Source of the DNA: JAFHCF01 sp048497495 | Lineage (GTDB): Bacteria; Pseudomonadota; Alphaproteobacteria; Rhizobiales; Ancalomicrobiaceae | Direction of reading: 5' to 3' | Length of the DNA stretch: 14,375 nucleotides | Assembly (NCBI GenBank): GCA_048497495.1 | Contig: JAFHCF010000144.1 | Location: 1-14,375 of the forward strand | Part shown: piece by piece, positions 6,246 to 14,318 of the stretch | How the letters are laid out: every line of letters starts with the position of its first letter | How positions within the stretch are numbered: the stretch's first letter is position 1 | Position numbers and translations under genes: made by a program | Notes under the pieces: model-generated | Told to the model about the DNA's origin: nothing | What the model saw: the letters and a program-made list of their open reading frames with translations, nothing else | The model's database searches: none

Positions 6246-7915
6246 ACGTCGGCGAGGAAGCGCTCGATCTCGCCACCGAGCCCGCGGGCGCGGATCGCCA
6301 GTTCCTTCGAGAGATCGCCGACGCGTTCGGCGGCGCGGTCGGTGTGAGTCGCGACGGTGCTGACCGCGACCACGCCCTCCGCCGCCTCCGAGGCGCCACG
6401 GGCGGCGGCGCGGGCGCTGTGGGAGATGTCCGAGGTGGCTTCGGTCTGGCGCGTCACCGCGGCGGCGATCGCCTCGGTGTAGGTCGCCGCCTCGCCGATG
6501 CGGCCGACGATGGTGTCGATCGCCGAGACGGCGCCCTCGACCTCGGCGCGGATCGAGCCGATCTGGCCGGAGATCTCGTCGGTCGCCTTGGCGGTCTGGC
6601 CGGCGAGCGTCTTGACCTCCGAGGCGACGACCGCGAAGCCGCGCCCGGCCTCGCCGGCCCGCGCCGCCTCGATGGTGGCGTTGAGGGCGAGGAGATTGGT
6701 CTGATCGGCGATATCGCGGATGAGGTCGAGGACGGCGCCGATGCGGGTCGATGCCTCGGCGAGACTGGAGATGCGGCGGTTCGATTCCTCGGCGGCGCGG
6801 CGATCGATCTCGCCGACCGATTCGGTCAGTCCGTCGGCGGCCGACGCCACCGCCGCGACGCCGTCCGAGGCCTCACCGGTGGCGCGGGTGGCGGAACCGG
6901 CGCGCGATGTCGCGTCGTCGGCGAGCCGCTTGAGGTCGACGGCGGTGTTGCCCAGATCGGAGACATCCGCGTCGAGGGCGGCGAGCGTGCCGGCGACCGA
7001 TTGGCGGAAGGCGTCGATGCGCGCCGCGATGCGGCGCTGCTCGGCTTCGCGGTCGCGGTGTTCGCGATCCTGCGTCGAGGAGAGCACCTCGCGCTCGCGG
7101 GCCGCGAGCCGCAGGGTTTCGGCCGCCCGCGCCACCGCCCCGACCTCGTCGGCACGGTCGCGATGGGGCATTTCGTGCGAAAGGTCGCCACTCGACACGC
7201 GATCGAGCGCGCCGGTGAGATCGACCAACGGGCGGGTGATGCGGCGGCCGAAGTAGAACAGCGCCAGACCGGCGATCGTCAGGACCACGCCGCCGGTGAG
7301 GGCGAGCGCGCGCGTCCACGTTCCGATGACGGCATCGACGACCGATTGCTTGACGCCGGAATAGAGAACGCCGATCACCTTGCCCTCGGGCGAGAACACC
7401 GGCACGTAGGTGGTCACGTAGGGAATGCCGAGAATGTCGACGGTGCCGGCGAACGTATCGCCGCGCGCCACCACCGGATGAGCCTTGCCGGCCTTGCCGA
7501 GGACGGTGCCGACGGCCCGCGAGCCGTCCGCCTTCTTGACGTTGGTGGTCCGGCGAACGTACTCGCCGGTGGCGGCGTCGAAGCCGAAGAGGGTCGTGGT
7601 GTCGCCGGTCACCCGGCTGACGGCGTCGATGGTGTGGTGGTCCTGGAAGGCCGGAATGGCCGGCATGACGACACGCGGCGTTCCATCGGCGCGCCATTCG
7701 ACCTTGGTGCCGGCGATGTCGCGTTCCAACACGGTGGCGGCGGTGCGGATGTTGGTGTTCTGGCGTCGGGCCGCGCCGTCGGCGACATATTCGGCGAGGA
7801 CCAGCCAGGAGGACGCGGCGAGCGCCAGGGTCACGCCGAGGACGGCCAGAAATCCACTGATCGTCACTTTCGCCGGCATCGACGAGGCGAATCGCGGCAA
7901 GATCTCGAATGACAT
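6236..7915 (-). CDS. Methyl-accepting chemotaxis protein with periplasmic Cache domain
   Basis: An inner-membrane chemoreceptor that senses a ligand outside the cytoplasmic membrane and controls CheA. The 559 residues divide into a first membrane helix (about 17-44), a periplasmic single Cache domain (about 45-200, of the Cache_3/Cache_2 type, with HHTIDAVSRVTGDTTTLF at 93-110 and the closing VIGVLYSGVK at 180-189), a second membrane helix (about 203-223), a HAMP domain (about 224-276) and a long cytoplasmic coiled coil. The conserved hairpin tip that contacts CheA/CheW is at about 401-431, starting DIADQTNLLALNATIEAARA. There is no terminal CheR-tethering pentapeptide; the chain ends LADVAA. 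The ATG at 7915 has AGAGGGA (7924-7930) 8 nt upstream. No other chemotaxis genes are nearby, so it is an orphan receptor gene. The ligand is unknown; Cache_3-type domains often bind small carboxylates, and the adjacent formate and ethanolamine genes only hint at a metabolic signal. Confidence 0.96.
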   Translation of the reverse strand: MSFEILPRFASSMPAKVTISGFLAVLGVTLALAASSWLVLAEYVADGAARRQNTNIRTAATVLERDIAGTKVEWRADGTPRVVMPAIPAFQDHHTIDAVSRVTGDTTTLFGFDAATGEYVRRTTNVKKADGSRAVGTVLGKAGKAHPVVARGDTFAGTVDILGIPYVTTYVPVFSPEGKVIGVLYSGVKQSVVDAVIGTWTRALALTGGVVLTIAGLALFYFGRRITRPLVDLTGALDRVSSGDLSHEMPHRDRADEVGAVARAAETLRLAAREREVLSSTQDREHRDREAEQRRIAARIDAFRQSVAGTLAALDADVSDLGNTAVDLKRLADDATSRAGSATRATGEASDGVAAVASAADGLTESVGEIDRRAAEESNRRISSLAEASTRIGAVLDLIRDIADQTNLLALNATIEAARAGEAGRGFAVVASEVKTLAGQTAKATDEISGQIGSIRAEVEGAVSAIDTIVGRIGEAATYTEAIAAAVTRQTEATSDISHSARAAARGASEAAEGVVAVSTVATHTDRAAERVGDLSKELAIRARGLGGEIERFLADVAA

Positions 7916-8156
7916 GAATTCGGTCCCTCTGGTTCCCGTCCGATGGACCGTTCCGCATCGAAGTCGTCGCGAAACGGCGAATCCGCCCGTCGAGGCGAAG
8001 CTCGAACATGAAATTTGAGAGTGGAATATTTCCGAAACGTTTATATTGATCGAAAATCCGATCCGCCGAGTGTTGTACGTCGCGAAAACCTCGGCCCGTG
8101 ACGCCGGTCACCGGTCATGGTCCCGCTCAGAGGTGTTCAGTTCGAATGGTCTCGGG
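7916..8156. promoter_or_regulatory. Divergent AT-rich region between the chemoreceptor and lysR
   Basis: These 241 nt must hold the start signals for both genes. The chemoreceptor ribosome-binding site is at 7924-7930. The segment 8006-8063 is strikingly AT-richer than the coding DNA on either side and probably contains promoter and operator elements. A GTGAC-GCCG-GTCAC hairpin lies at 8098-8111 in what would be the lysR leader. No clear ribosome-binding site is found close to the lysR ATG; AGAGGTG at 8129-8135 is too far upstream to be a normal one. Confidence 0.5.
8043..8063. promoter_or_regulatory. Candidate LysR-type operator upstream of lysR
   Basis: The site contains ATATTGAT (8043-8050) and TCCGATC (8057-8063), and within it GATCG-N6-CGATC (8048-8063) forms a perfect inverted repeat. 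Both ATATTGAT and TCCGATC recur in the fdsG upstream region (9136-9143 and 9145-9151), closer together there. A dyad site near its own gene is usual for LysR-type regulators; binding here is inference. Confidence 0.35.
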
Positions 8157-9059
8157 ATGATCGACAAGTTGGAATATCTCATCGCTCTCGCCCGCGAGAA
8201 GCACTTCGGCCGCGCCGCCCAGGCCTGCGGCATCTCGCAGCCGGCCTTCTCCTCGGCGATCCGCCAACTCGAGGACATCGTCGGCGCGCCGCTGGTCGAT
8301 CGCGGCTCGCGCTTCATCGGCTTCACCGCGGAGGGCGAGCGGACGCTCGACTGGGCGCGGCGCATCGTCGGCGACGCGCGCGCCATGCGGGCCGATCTCG
8401 ACACGATGAAGCGGGGGCTGACCGGTCATCTGCGCATCGCCGTCATTCCGACGGCGCTGCCGATGGTGTCGCGCCTGACGACCGCCTTCGCCGAGCGCTG
8501 GAACCACGTCAAGCTGTCGATCTTCTCGCGCAATTCCGCCGAGGCGCTGCGCCTCCTGGAGAATCTCGAGATCGACGCCTGCCTCACCTATCTCGACAAC
8601 GAACCGCTCGGTCGCGTCACCGCGACGCCGCTCTATCGCGAGCGCTACCACCTGGTGACCGGCGCCGACCGCCCCTTCGGCGCCCGCGAGACCGTCACCT
8701 GGGCCGAGGTCGGCGAGATCCCGCTCTGTCTCCTCACCCCCGACATGCAGAACCGCCGGATCATCGACCATGCCCTCGCCGACGTCGGCCGGACGGCGGA
8801 CGCCGAGCTCGAATCCAATTCGATCATGGTGCTCGCCGCCCATGTGCGCACCGGTCGCTGGTGTTCGGTGATGCCGCGCATCCTCGCCGAGGCGCTGGGT
8901 CTGACCGACGCCGGCATCGTCACCGTGCCCATCGTCGAGCCCGAGATCTCCCACACCATCGGACTGGTCACCGCCGCGCGCGATCTCGAGCCGCCGCTGA
9001 TCCGTGCCCTGATCGCCGAGGCCCGCCGCCTGGCGCCGACCCTGACCGACATCGCCTGA
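8157..9059 (+). CDS. fdsR: LysR-family transcriptional regulator, probable regulator of formate dehydrogenase
   Basis: A DNA-binding regulator of 300 residues, the usual length for LysR proteins. The N-terminal winged helix-turn-helix covers about residues 1-60, with the recognition region in HFGRAAQACGISQPAFSSAI (16-35); a linker helix follows (about 61-88), and the two-lobed effector-binding domain begins near HLRIAVIPTALPMVSRL (91-107). The ATG at 8157 is chosen because MIDKLEYLIALAREKHFGRAA is the typical start of this subgroup, although no good ribosome-binding site precedes it; upstream in-frame residues back to 8046 show no homology. It lies directly before fdsG on the same strand, 146 nt away. 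LysR genes adjacent to fds operons are known, as FdsR in Cupriavidus, where it controls formate dehydrogenase in response to formate. The symbol rests on family plus position; the regulated genes could also include the divergent chemoreceptor. Confidence 0.85.
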   Translation: MIDKLEYLIALAREKHFGRAAQACGISQPAFSSAIRQLEDIVGAPLVDRGSRFIGFTAEGERTLDWARRIVGDARAMRADLDTMKRGLTGHLRIAVIPTALPMVSRLTTAFAERWNHVKLSIFSRNSAEALRLLENLEIDACLTYLDNEPLGRVTATPLYRERYHLVTGADRPFGARETVTWAEVGEIPLCLLTPDMQNRRIIDHALADVGRTADAELESNSIMVLAAHVRTGRWCSVMPRILAEALGLTDAGIVTVPIVEPEISHTIGLVTAARDLEPPLIRALIAEARRLAPTLTDIA

Positions 9060-9065
9060 TCGCCG

Positions 9066-9084
9066 GCACGCCGGGGCGTGCTTT
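9066..9084 (+). terminator. Short intrinsic terminator-like hairpin after lysR
   Basis: GCACGC (9066-9071) and GCGTGC (9076-9081) form a 6-bp stem around a CGGG loop, followed by TTT, starting 6 nt after the lysR stop codon. The T-run is short, so termination may be partial. It suggests that fdsG is mainly transcribed from its own promoter downstream. Confidence 0.55.
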
Positions 9085-9101
9085 CGGTGCGACGGCGTCG
9101 T

Positions 9102-9186
9102 CGATTTGATTTTTCGATCGTTCAACCGAATTTCGATATTGATTTCCGATCATCTCCACCCCTCAATCGAACCGATTTGATCGATT
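9102..9186 (+). promoter_or_regulatory. AT-rich fds promoter region with repeated CGAT motifs, candidate FdsR operators
   Basis: Between the lysR hairpin and the fdsG ribosome-binding site lies an AT-rich island. Two imperfect 18-nt direct repeats are present: CGATTTGATTTTTCGATC (9102-9119) and CGATATTGATTTCCGATC (9134-9151), matching at 13 positions and starting 32 bp apart, about three helical turns. CGATTTGAT recurs at 9173-9181 inside an inverted repeat, AATCGA-N10-TCGATT (9165-9186). Part of the second repeat resembles the site upstream of lysR. Tandem half-sites on one face of the helix suit a LysR tetramer, but which parts are operator and which are promoter core is not resolved. Confidence 0.45.
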
Positions 9187-9205
9187 GCGGGATCGAGGAC
9201 CGATC

Positions 9206-9679
9206 ATGGCAGACCACAGTCCCTGGGACGCCGCGCGCGCCGGCGAGATCATCGATCGCCATCTCGGGATGGAAGGTCCGACGCTGCCGATCCTGCACGC
9301 GCTTCAGGAGGCCTTCGGCTGCGTGCCGGCCGAGGCCGTGCCGCTGGTCGCCTCCAGGCTCGATCTGTCGCGCGCCGACGTGCACGGCGTCGTCACCTTC
9401 TATCACGACTTCCGCCGCGCCCCCGCCGGCCGCCACGTCGTCGAGGTCTGCCGCGCCGAAGCCTGTCAGGCGCGTGGCGGACGCGACATCGAGGAACGGT
9501 TTCGCCGCCTCCTCGGGCTCGATTGGCACGAGACCTCGGCCGACGGTCGGGTGACGCTCGAGCCGGTCTATTGCCTCGGCCTCTGCGCCACCGGCCCGGC
9601 CGCCCTCGTCGACGGCGAACCCGTCGCCCGGATCGATGCCGAGAGGGTGGCGGAAATCGTCGCGGAGGTGGCGCGATGA
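9206..9679 (+). CDS. fdsG: NAD-dependent formate dehydrogenase gamma subunit, [2Fe-2S] protein
   Basis: FdsG is the NuoE-like subunit of the soluble NAD+-reducing formate dehydrogenase; it carries a [2Fe-2S] cluster near the FMN of FdsB. The 157-residue product has a helical N-terminus (about 8-70, with LPILHALQEAFGCVP and the DVHGVVTFYHDFR stretch) and a thioredoxin-like ferredoxin fold. Cluster ligands are C82 and C87 (CRAEAC) and C123 and C127 (CLGLC), the classic C-x4-C...C-x3-C pattern. The ATG at 9206 follows GAGGA (9195-9199) by 6 nt. It is the first gene of the operon and overlaps fdsB by ATGA (9676-9679). Confidence 0.96.
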   Translation: MADHSPWDAARAGEIIDRHLGMEGPTLPILHALQEAFGCVPAEAVPLVASRLDLSRADVHGVVTFYHDFRRAPAGRHVVEVCRAEACQARGGRDIEERFRRLLGLDWHETSADGRVTLEPVYCLGLCATGPAALVDGEPVARIDAERVAEIVAEVAR

Positions 9680-11229
9680 CCCGGATCTTCGTTCCCCGCG
9701 ACGTCGCCGCCCTGGCGGTCGGCGCCGACGAGGTCGCCGCCGCGATCACCCGCGAGGCGGGGCTGCGCGGCCTCGCCGTCGAGGTGGTGCGCAACGGGTC
9801 GCGCGGCGCCTTCTTCCTCGAACCGCTGGTCGAGATCGATCGCGCCGGCGGCCGCGTCGGCTATGCCTGCGTCACCCCGGACGACGTCGCCGGGCTGTTC
9901 GACGCCGGCTTCCTCCACGGCTGCATCCACGCCACCTCGATCGGGCGGACCGACGCCCATCCGTGGTTCGCCGGCCAGACCCGCCTGACCTTCGCCCGCT
10001 GTGGCCTGGTCGATCCGCTGTCGCTCGACGACTACCGGGCGCACGGCGGATGGGCGGGTCTCGCCCGCGCGGTCGAGATCGGCAGCACGGCGACGCTCGA
10101 CGAGGTGGTCGCCTCGGGTCTGCGCGGGCGCGGCGGCGCCGGGTTCCCGACCGGCATCAAGTGGAAGACGGTCGCCGCGACGGAGGCCGACCGTAAATAC
10201 GTGATCTGCAACGCCGACGAGGGCGACAGCGGCACCTTCGCCGATCGCATGATCATGGAGGGCGACCCTTTCGCGCTGATCGAGGGCATGGCGATCGCCG
10301 GGCTGGCGGTGGGCGCCACCAAGGGCTTCGTCTATTCGCGCTCCGAATATCCGCACGCCAACGCCACCTTCGCCCGCGCCATCGAGATCGCGCGCGACGC
10401 TGGCTTCCTCGGCCCCGACGTGTTGGGGTCGGGGCAGGCCTTCGAGCTGGAGATCCGCGTCGGCGCCGGCGCCTATGTCTGCGGCGAGGAGACCGCCCTG
10501 ATGGAGAGCCTCGAGGGCAAGCGCGGCATCGTCCGCGCCAAGCCGCCGATTCCCGCCATCGCCGGCCTCTTCGGCAAGCCGACGGTGATCAACAATCTGC
10601 TGTCGCTCGCCACCATCCCCTGGATCCTCGCCAACGGCGGCAAGGCCTACGCCGATTTCGGCCTGGGGCGGTCGCGCGGCACCATGCCGATCCAGCTCGC
10701 CGGAAACATCCGGTTCGGCGGGCTCTACGAGATCGCGTTCGGGGTGACGCTGTTCGATCTGGTCGAGACCATCGGCGGCGGCACCGCCTCCGGGCGACCG
10801 GTCAAGGCGGCGCAATGCGGCGGCCCGCTCGGCGCCTATTTCCCGCCGTCGATGTTCCACACCCATTACGACTACGAGGCCTTCACGGCCGCCGGCGGGC
10901 TGATCGGCCACGGCGGCATCACGGTCTTCGACGACACCGCCGACATGGCGCAACAGGCGCGCTTCGCCTTCGAATTCACCGCGCTGGAGAGCTGCGGCAA
11001 GTGCACGCCGTGCCGCATCGGCGCGGTGCGCGGCCGCGAACTGATGGAGAAGGTCGTCGCCGGAACGGCCGGGGAGGGCACTTTCGAGCTCCTCGCCGAC
11101 CTCTGCGAGACCATGCGCTTCGGTTCGCTCTGCGCGCTGGGCGGCTTCACGTCCTTCCCCGTGATGAGCTGCCTCACCCATTTCCCCGATGATTTCGCGC
11201 GCGCCGCCCCCCGCGCCGCCGCCGAGTGA
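9676..11229 (+). CDS. fdsB: NAD-dependent formate dehydrogenase beta subunit, FMN/NAD-binding
   Basis: FdsB is the diaphorase subunit: it receives electrons from the Fe-S chain of FdsA and reduces NAD+ through FMN. The 517-residue protein resembles NuoF with an extra N-terminal domain (about 1-115). The FMN-binding glycine loop is GRGGAGFPTG (151-160), followed by IKWKT and the NADH/FMN site block ICNADEGDSGTF (177-188), GAYVCGEETALMESLEG (265-281), and the [4Fe-4S] ligands C440, C443 and C446 (ESCGKCTPCRIG) with C486 (SLCALGG). The N-terminal domain looks like a thioredoxin fold that lacks the four-cysteine [2Fe-2S] pattern of FdsG. The ATG overlaps the fdsG stop by ATGA, giving translational coupling. 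Confidence 0.97.
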   Translation: MTRIFVPRDVAALAVGADEVAAAITREAGLRGLAVEVVRNGSRGAFFLEPLVEIDRAGGRVGYACVTPDDVAGLFDAGFLHGCIHATSIGRTDAHPWFAGQTRLTFARCGLVDPLSLDDYRAHGGWAGLARAVEIGSTATLDEVVASGLRGRGGAGFPTGIKWKTVAATEADRKYVICNADEGDSGTFADRMIMEGDPFALIEGMAIAGLAVGATKGFVYSRSEYPHANATFARAIEIARDAGFLGPDVLGSGQAFELEIRVGAGAYVCGEETALMESLEGKRGIVRAKPPIPAIAGLFGKPTVINNLLSLATIPWILANGGKAYADFGLGRSRGTMPIQLAGNIRFGGLYEIAFGVTLFDLVETIGGGTASGRPVKAAQCGGPLGAYFPPSMFHTHYDYEAFTAAGGLIGHGGITVFDDTADMAQQARFAFEFTALESCGKCTPCRIGAVRGRELMEKVVAGTAGEGTFELLADLCETMRFGSLCALGGFTSFPVMSCLTHFPDDFARAAPRAAAE

Positions 11230-11239
11230 GGACGATCCC

Positions 11240-14071
11240 ATGAGCCTCGTCCACGAGACCGACTACGGCACGCCCGCCGCCAAGTCCGAGAAGATGGTGA
11301 GCCTCACCATCGACGGCCGCGCCGTGCGCGTGCCCGAGGGCACCTCGATCATGCGCGCGGCGATGGAGATCGGCGCCGAGATCCCCAGGCTCTGCGCCAC
11401 CGACATGATCGACGCCTACGGCTCCTGCCGGCTCTGCCTGGTCGAGGTCGAGGGCCGCGCCGGCACGCCGTCGTCCTGCACCACGCCGGTGGCCGAGGGC
11501 ATCACCGTCCACACCCAGACCGAGCGGCTGAAGAAGCTCCGGCGCGGGGTGATGGAGCTCTACATCTCCGACCACCCGCTCGACTGCCTGACCTGCGCCG
11601 CCAACGGCAATTGCGAGCTGCAGACGCAGGCCGGCCGCGTGGGTCTGAGGGACGTCCGCTTCGGCAGGGGGGTGGAGACCCATCTCGACCTGAAGAAGGA
11701 CGAGAGCAATCCCTATTTCACCTACGACGCCTCCAAGTGCATCGTCTGTTCGCGCTGCGTGCGCGCCTGCGCCGAGGTCCAGGGCACCTTCGCGCTGACC
11801 ATCTCCGGCCGCGGCTTCGACAGCCGGGTGTCGCCGGGGATGAACGAGCCGTTCCTCTCATCGGAATGCGTCTCCTGCGGCGCCTGCGTCCAGGCCTGCC
11901 CGACGGCGACGCTGACCGAGAAGACGCTGATCGACATCGGCCAGCCGGAGCGTTCGGTGGTGACGACCTGCGCCTATTGCGGGGTGGGGTGCACCTTCAA
12001 GGCGGAGATGCGGGGCGAGGAACTGGTGCGCATGGTGCCTTTCAAGGCGGGCGAGGCCAATCGCGGCCACTCCTGCGTCAAGGGCCGTTTCGCCTGGGGC
12101 TACGCCACCCACCGCGAACGCATCCTGAAGCCGATGGTGCGCGCCAAGATCAGCGATCCCTGGCGCGAGGTCTCCTGGGAGGAGGCGCTCGCCCACGCGG
12201 CCTCCGAGTTCCGCCGCCTCCAGGCGCGCTACGGCCGGCGTTCGATCGGCGGCATCACCTCGTCGCGCTGCACCAACGAGGAGACCTTCCTGGTCCAGAA
12301 GCTGGTGCGCGCCGGCTTCGGCAACAACAACGTCGACACCTGCGCCCGCGTCTGCCACTCGCCGACCGGCTACGGCCTGAAGGCCGCCTTCGGCACCTCG
12401 GCGGGGACGCAGGACTTCGACTCGGTCGAGGACAGCGACGTCGTCATGGTGATCGGCGCCAACCCGACCGACGGCCATCCGGTGTTCGGCTCGCGGCTGA
12501 AGAAGCGGCTGCGGAAAGGGGCGAAGCTGATCGTCGTCGATCCGCGCCGCATCGATCTGGTCCGAGGCCCCCATGTCGCCGCCGCCCATCATCTGGCGCT
12601 GAAGCCCGGCACCAACGTCGCGGTGCTGACCTCGCTCGCCCATGTCATCGTCACCGAGGGGCTGACCAACCAGACCTTCATCCGCGAGCGCTGCGATCTC
12701 GACGCCTATGCCGAATGGGCCGAATTCGTCGCCGATCCGCGCCACGCGCCGGAGGCGGTGGAGACGATCTCCGGCGTCCCGGCCGCCATCATCCGCGCCG
12801 CCGCCCGCCTCTTCGCGACGGGGGGCAACGGGGCGATCTACTACGGCCTCGGCGTCACCGAGCATTCCCAGGGCACCACCTCGGTGATGGCCATCGCCAA
12901 CCTCGCCATGGCGACCGGCAACATCGGACGGCGCGGCGTCGGGGTGAACCCGCTGCGCGGCCAGAACAACGTGCAGGGCTCCTGCGACATGGGCTCGTTC
13001 CCGCACGAGTTCTCCGGCTATCGCCACGTCTCCGACGACGCGGTGCGCGGGGCGTTCGAGACCCTGTGGGGCACGACGCTCGACGCCGAGCCGGGCCTGC
13101 GCATCCCCAACATGTTCGACGCCGCCCTCGACGGTTCGTTCAAGGGGCTCTACGTCCAGGGCGAGGACATCCTCCAGTCCGACCCCAACACGGCGCACGT
13201 CTCCGCCGCGCTCGCCGCGATGGAATGCATCGTCGTCCAGGATCTCTTCCTCAACGAGACGGCCAACTACGCCCACGTCTTCCTGCCCGGCTCGACCTTC
13301 CTGGAGAAGGACGGCACCTTCACCAATGCCGAACGCCGCATCCAGCGGGTGCGCCGGGTGATGAGCCCGAAGAACGGCAAGGCCGATTGGGAGATCACCC
13401 TCGATCTCGCCCGCGCCATGGGCCTCGACTGGTCCTACGGCCATCCGAGCGAGATCATGGACGAGATCGCCGCCGCGACGCCGACCTTCGCCGGGGTGAG
13501 CTATGAAAGGCTGGAGCGCGAGACGCTGCAGTGGCCGGTGACGGCGAAGACGCCGGACGGCACGCCGATCATGCACATCGACGGCTTCGTGCGCGGCGCC
13601 GGCAACTTCATGATCACCGACTACATCCCGACCACCGAGAAGACCGGGCCGCGCTTCCCGCTGCTGCTGACCACCGGCCGGATCCTGTCGCAATACAATG
13701 TCGGCGCCCAGACCCGGCGCACCGCCAATCTCGCCTGGCACGCCGAGGACGTGCTCGAGATCCATCCCGCCGACGCCGAGAACAGGGGGGTGCGCGACGG
13801 CGACTGGGTGCGGATCCAGAGCCGCGCCGGCGAGACGACGCTGAGGGCGGTGATCACCACCCGTGTCACGCCGGGCGTCGTCTACACCACCTTCCACCAC
13901 CCCACCACCCAGGCCAACGTGGTGACCACCGAGAACTCGGACTGGGCCACCAACTGCCCGGAATACAAGGTGACGGCGGTGCAGGTCTCGCCCTCCAACG
14001 GGCCGACCCGTTGGCAGGCGGACTACGCCGTCCTGGTCCAGGCGGCGCGCCGCATCACGGCGGCGGAGTGA
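11240..14071 (+). CDS. fdsA: NAD-dependent formate dehydrogenase alpha subunit, molybdenum/tungsten bis-MGD catalytic
   Basis: FdsA oxidises formate to CO2 (and can run in reverse) at a bis-molybdopterin guanine dinucleotide metal centre. The 943 residues hold, in order: a NuoG-like [2Fe-2S] domain with C52, C63, C66 and C80; a His-Cys [4Fe-4S] site H112, C116, C119, C125; two ferredoxin-type [4Fe-4S] sites C167/C170/C173/C177 and C210/C213/C216/C220; and the molybdopterin domain with its own [4Fe-4S] ligands C244, C247, C251 and C279 (CAYCGVGC ... SCVKGRF), the conserved K281 beside it, and the metal ligand C372 with catalytic H373 in VCHSPTGYGL. It is cysteine, not selenocysteine. The C-terminal MGD-binding domain has LTTGRILSQYNVGAQTRRT and the TTFHHPTTQANVVT segment. 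The ATG at 11240 has GAGG (11228-11231) 8 nt upstream; it starts 11 nt after the fdsB stop codon. Confidence 0.98.
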   Translation: MSLVHETDYGTPAAKSEKMVSLTIDGRAVRVPEGTSIMRAAMEIGAEIPRLCATDMIDAYGSCRLCLVEVEGRAGTPSSCTTPVAEGITVHTQTERLKKLRRGVMELYISDHPLDCLTCAANGNCELQTQAGRVGLRDVRFGRGVETHLDLKKDESNPYFTYDASKCIVCSRCVRACAEVQGTFALTISGRGFDSRVSPGMNEPFLSSECVSCGACVQACPTATLTEKTLIDIGQPERSVVTTCAYCGVGCTFKAEMRGEELVRMVPFKAGEANRGHSCVKGRFAWGYATHRERILKPMVRAKISDPWREVSWEEALAHAASEFRRLQARYGRRSIGGITSSRCTNEETFLVQKLVRAGFGNNNVDTCARVCHSPTGYGLKAAFGTSAGTQDFDSVEDSDVVMVIGANPTDGHPVFGSRLKKRLRKGAKLIVVDPRRIDLVRGPHVAAAHHLALKPGTNVAVLTSLAHVIVTEGLTNQTFIRERCDLDAYAEWAEFVADPRHAPEAVETISGVPAAIIRAAARLFATGGNGAIYYGLGVTEHSQGTTSVMAIANLAMATGNIGRRGVGVNPLRGQNNVQGSCDMGSFPHEFSGYRHVSDDAVRGAFETLWGTTLDAEPGLRIPNMFDAALDGSFKGLYVQGEDILQSDPNTAHVSAALAAMECIVVQDLFLNETANYAHVFLPGSTFLEKDGTFTNAERRIQRVRRVMSPKNGKADWEITLDLARAMGLDWSYGHPSEIMDEIAAATPTFAGVSYERLERETLQWPVTAKTPDGTPIMHIDGFVRGAGNFMITDYIPTTEKTGPRFPLLLTTGRILSQYNVGAQTRRTANLAWHAEDVLEIHPADAENRGVRDGDWVRIQSRAGETTLRAVITTRVTPGVVYTTFHHPTTQANVVTTENSDWATNCPEYKVTAVQVSPSNGPTRWQADYAVLVQAARRITAAE

Positions 14072-14075
14072 GACG

Positions 14076-14318
14076 ATGGATCAGCACCGCCTCGCCGTCA
14101 TGGCCAACCAGATCGCCGACTTCTTCGCCGCCCAGCGCGGCGATCCCGCCGCCCTCGTCGCCGATCACATCGCCCTGAACTGGGATCCGCGCATGCGCGC
14201 CGCCCTCGCCGCCCATCTCGCCGCCGGCGGCGAAGGGCTGAAGCCGCTCGCCCGGAGTGCGGCGGAACGGCTCGCCGAGCGCGGATCGATGGTCGACGCG
14301 GCGCCCGCCGCGCGCTAA
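14076..14318 (+). CDS. fdsD: Formate dehydrogenase delta subunit
   Basis: A small protein of 80 residues, matching the FdsD family by the blocks MANQIADFFAAQ (9-20), VADHIALNWDPRMRAALAAHL (28-48) and a C-terminal region ending in GLKPLARSAAERL. FdsD is required for, or assists, the mature FdsABG complex; its exact role is not settled in general. The ATG at 14076 lies 5 nt after the fdsA stop codon, with GGAG (14065-14068) 7 nt upstream, so it belongs to the same operon. In many fds operons an fdhD-like gene (fdsC) sits between fdsA and fdsD; here the two are adjacent. Confidence 0.93.
   Translation: MDQHRLAVMANQIADFFAAQRGDPAALVADHIALNWDPRMRAALAAHLAAGGEGLKPLARSAAERLAERGSMVDAAPAAR

Noticed and set aside
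8046..8156. Longer LysR start at the TTG at 8046
   Set aside because: The additional 37 residues have no homology, they would cover the candidate operator, and the family normally begins at MIDKLEYL.
11240..14071. Possible selenocysteine formate dehydrogenase
   Set aside because: The metal-ligand position is an ordinary cysteine codon (C372) and no in-frame TGA occurs in the gene.
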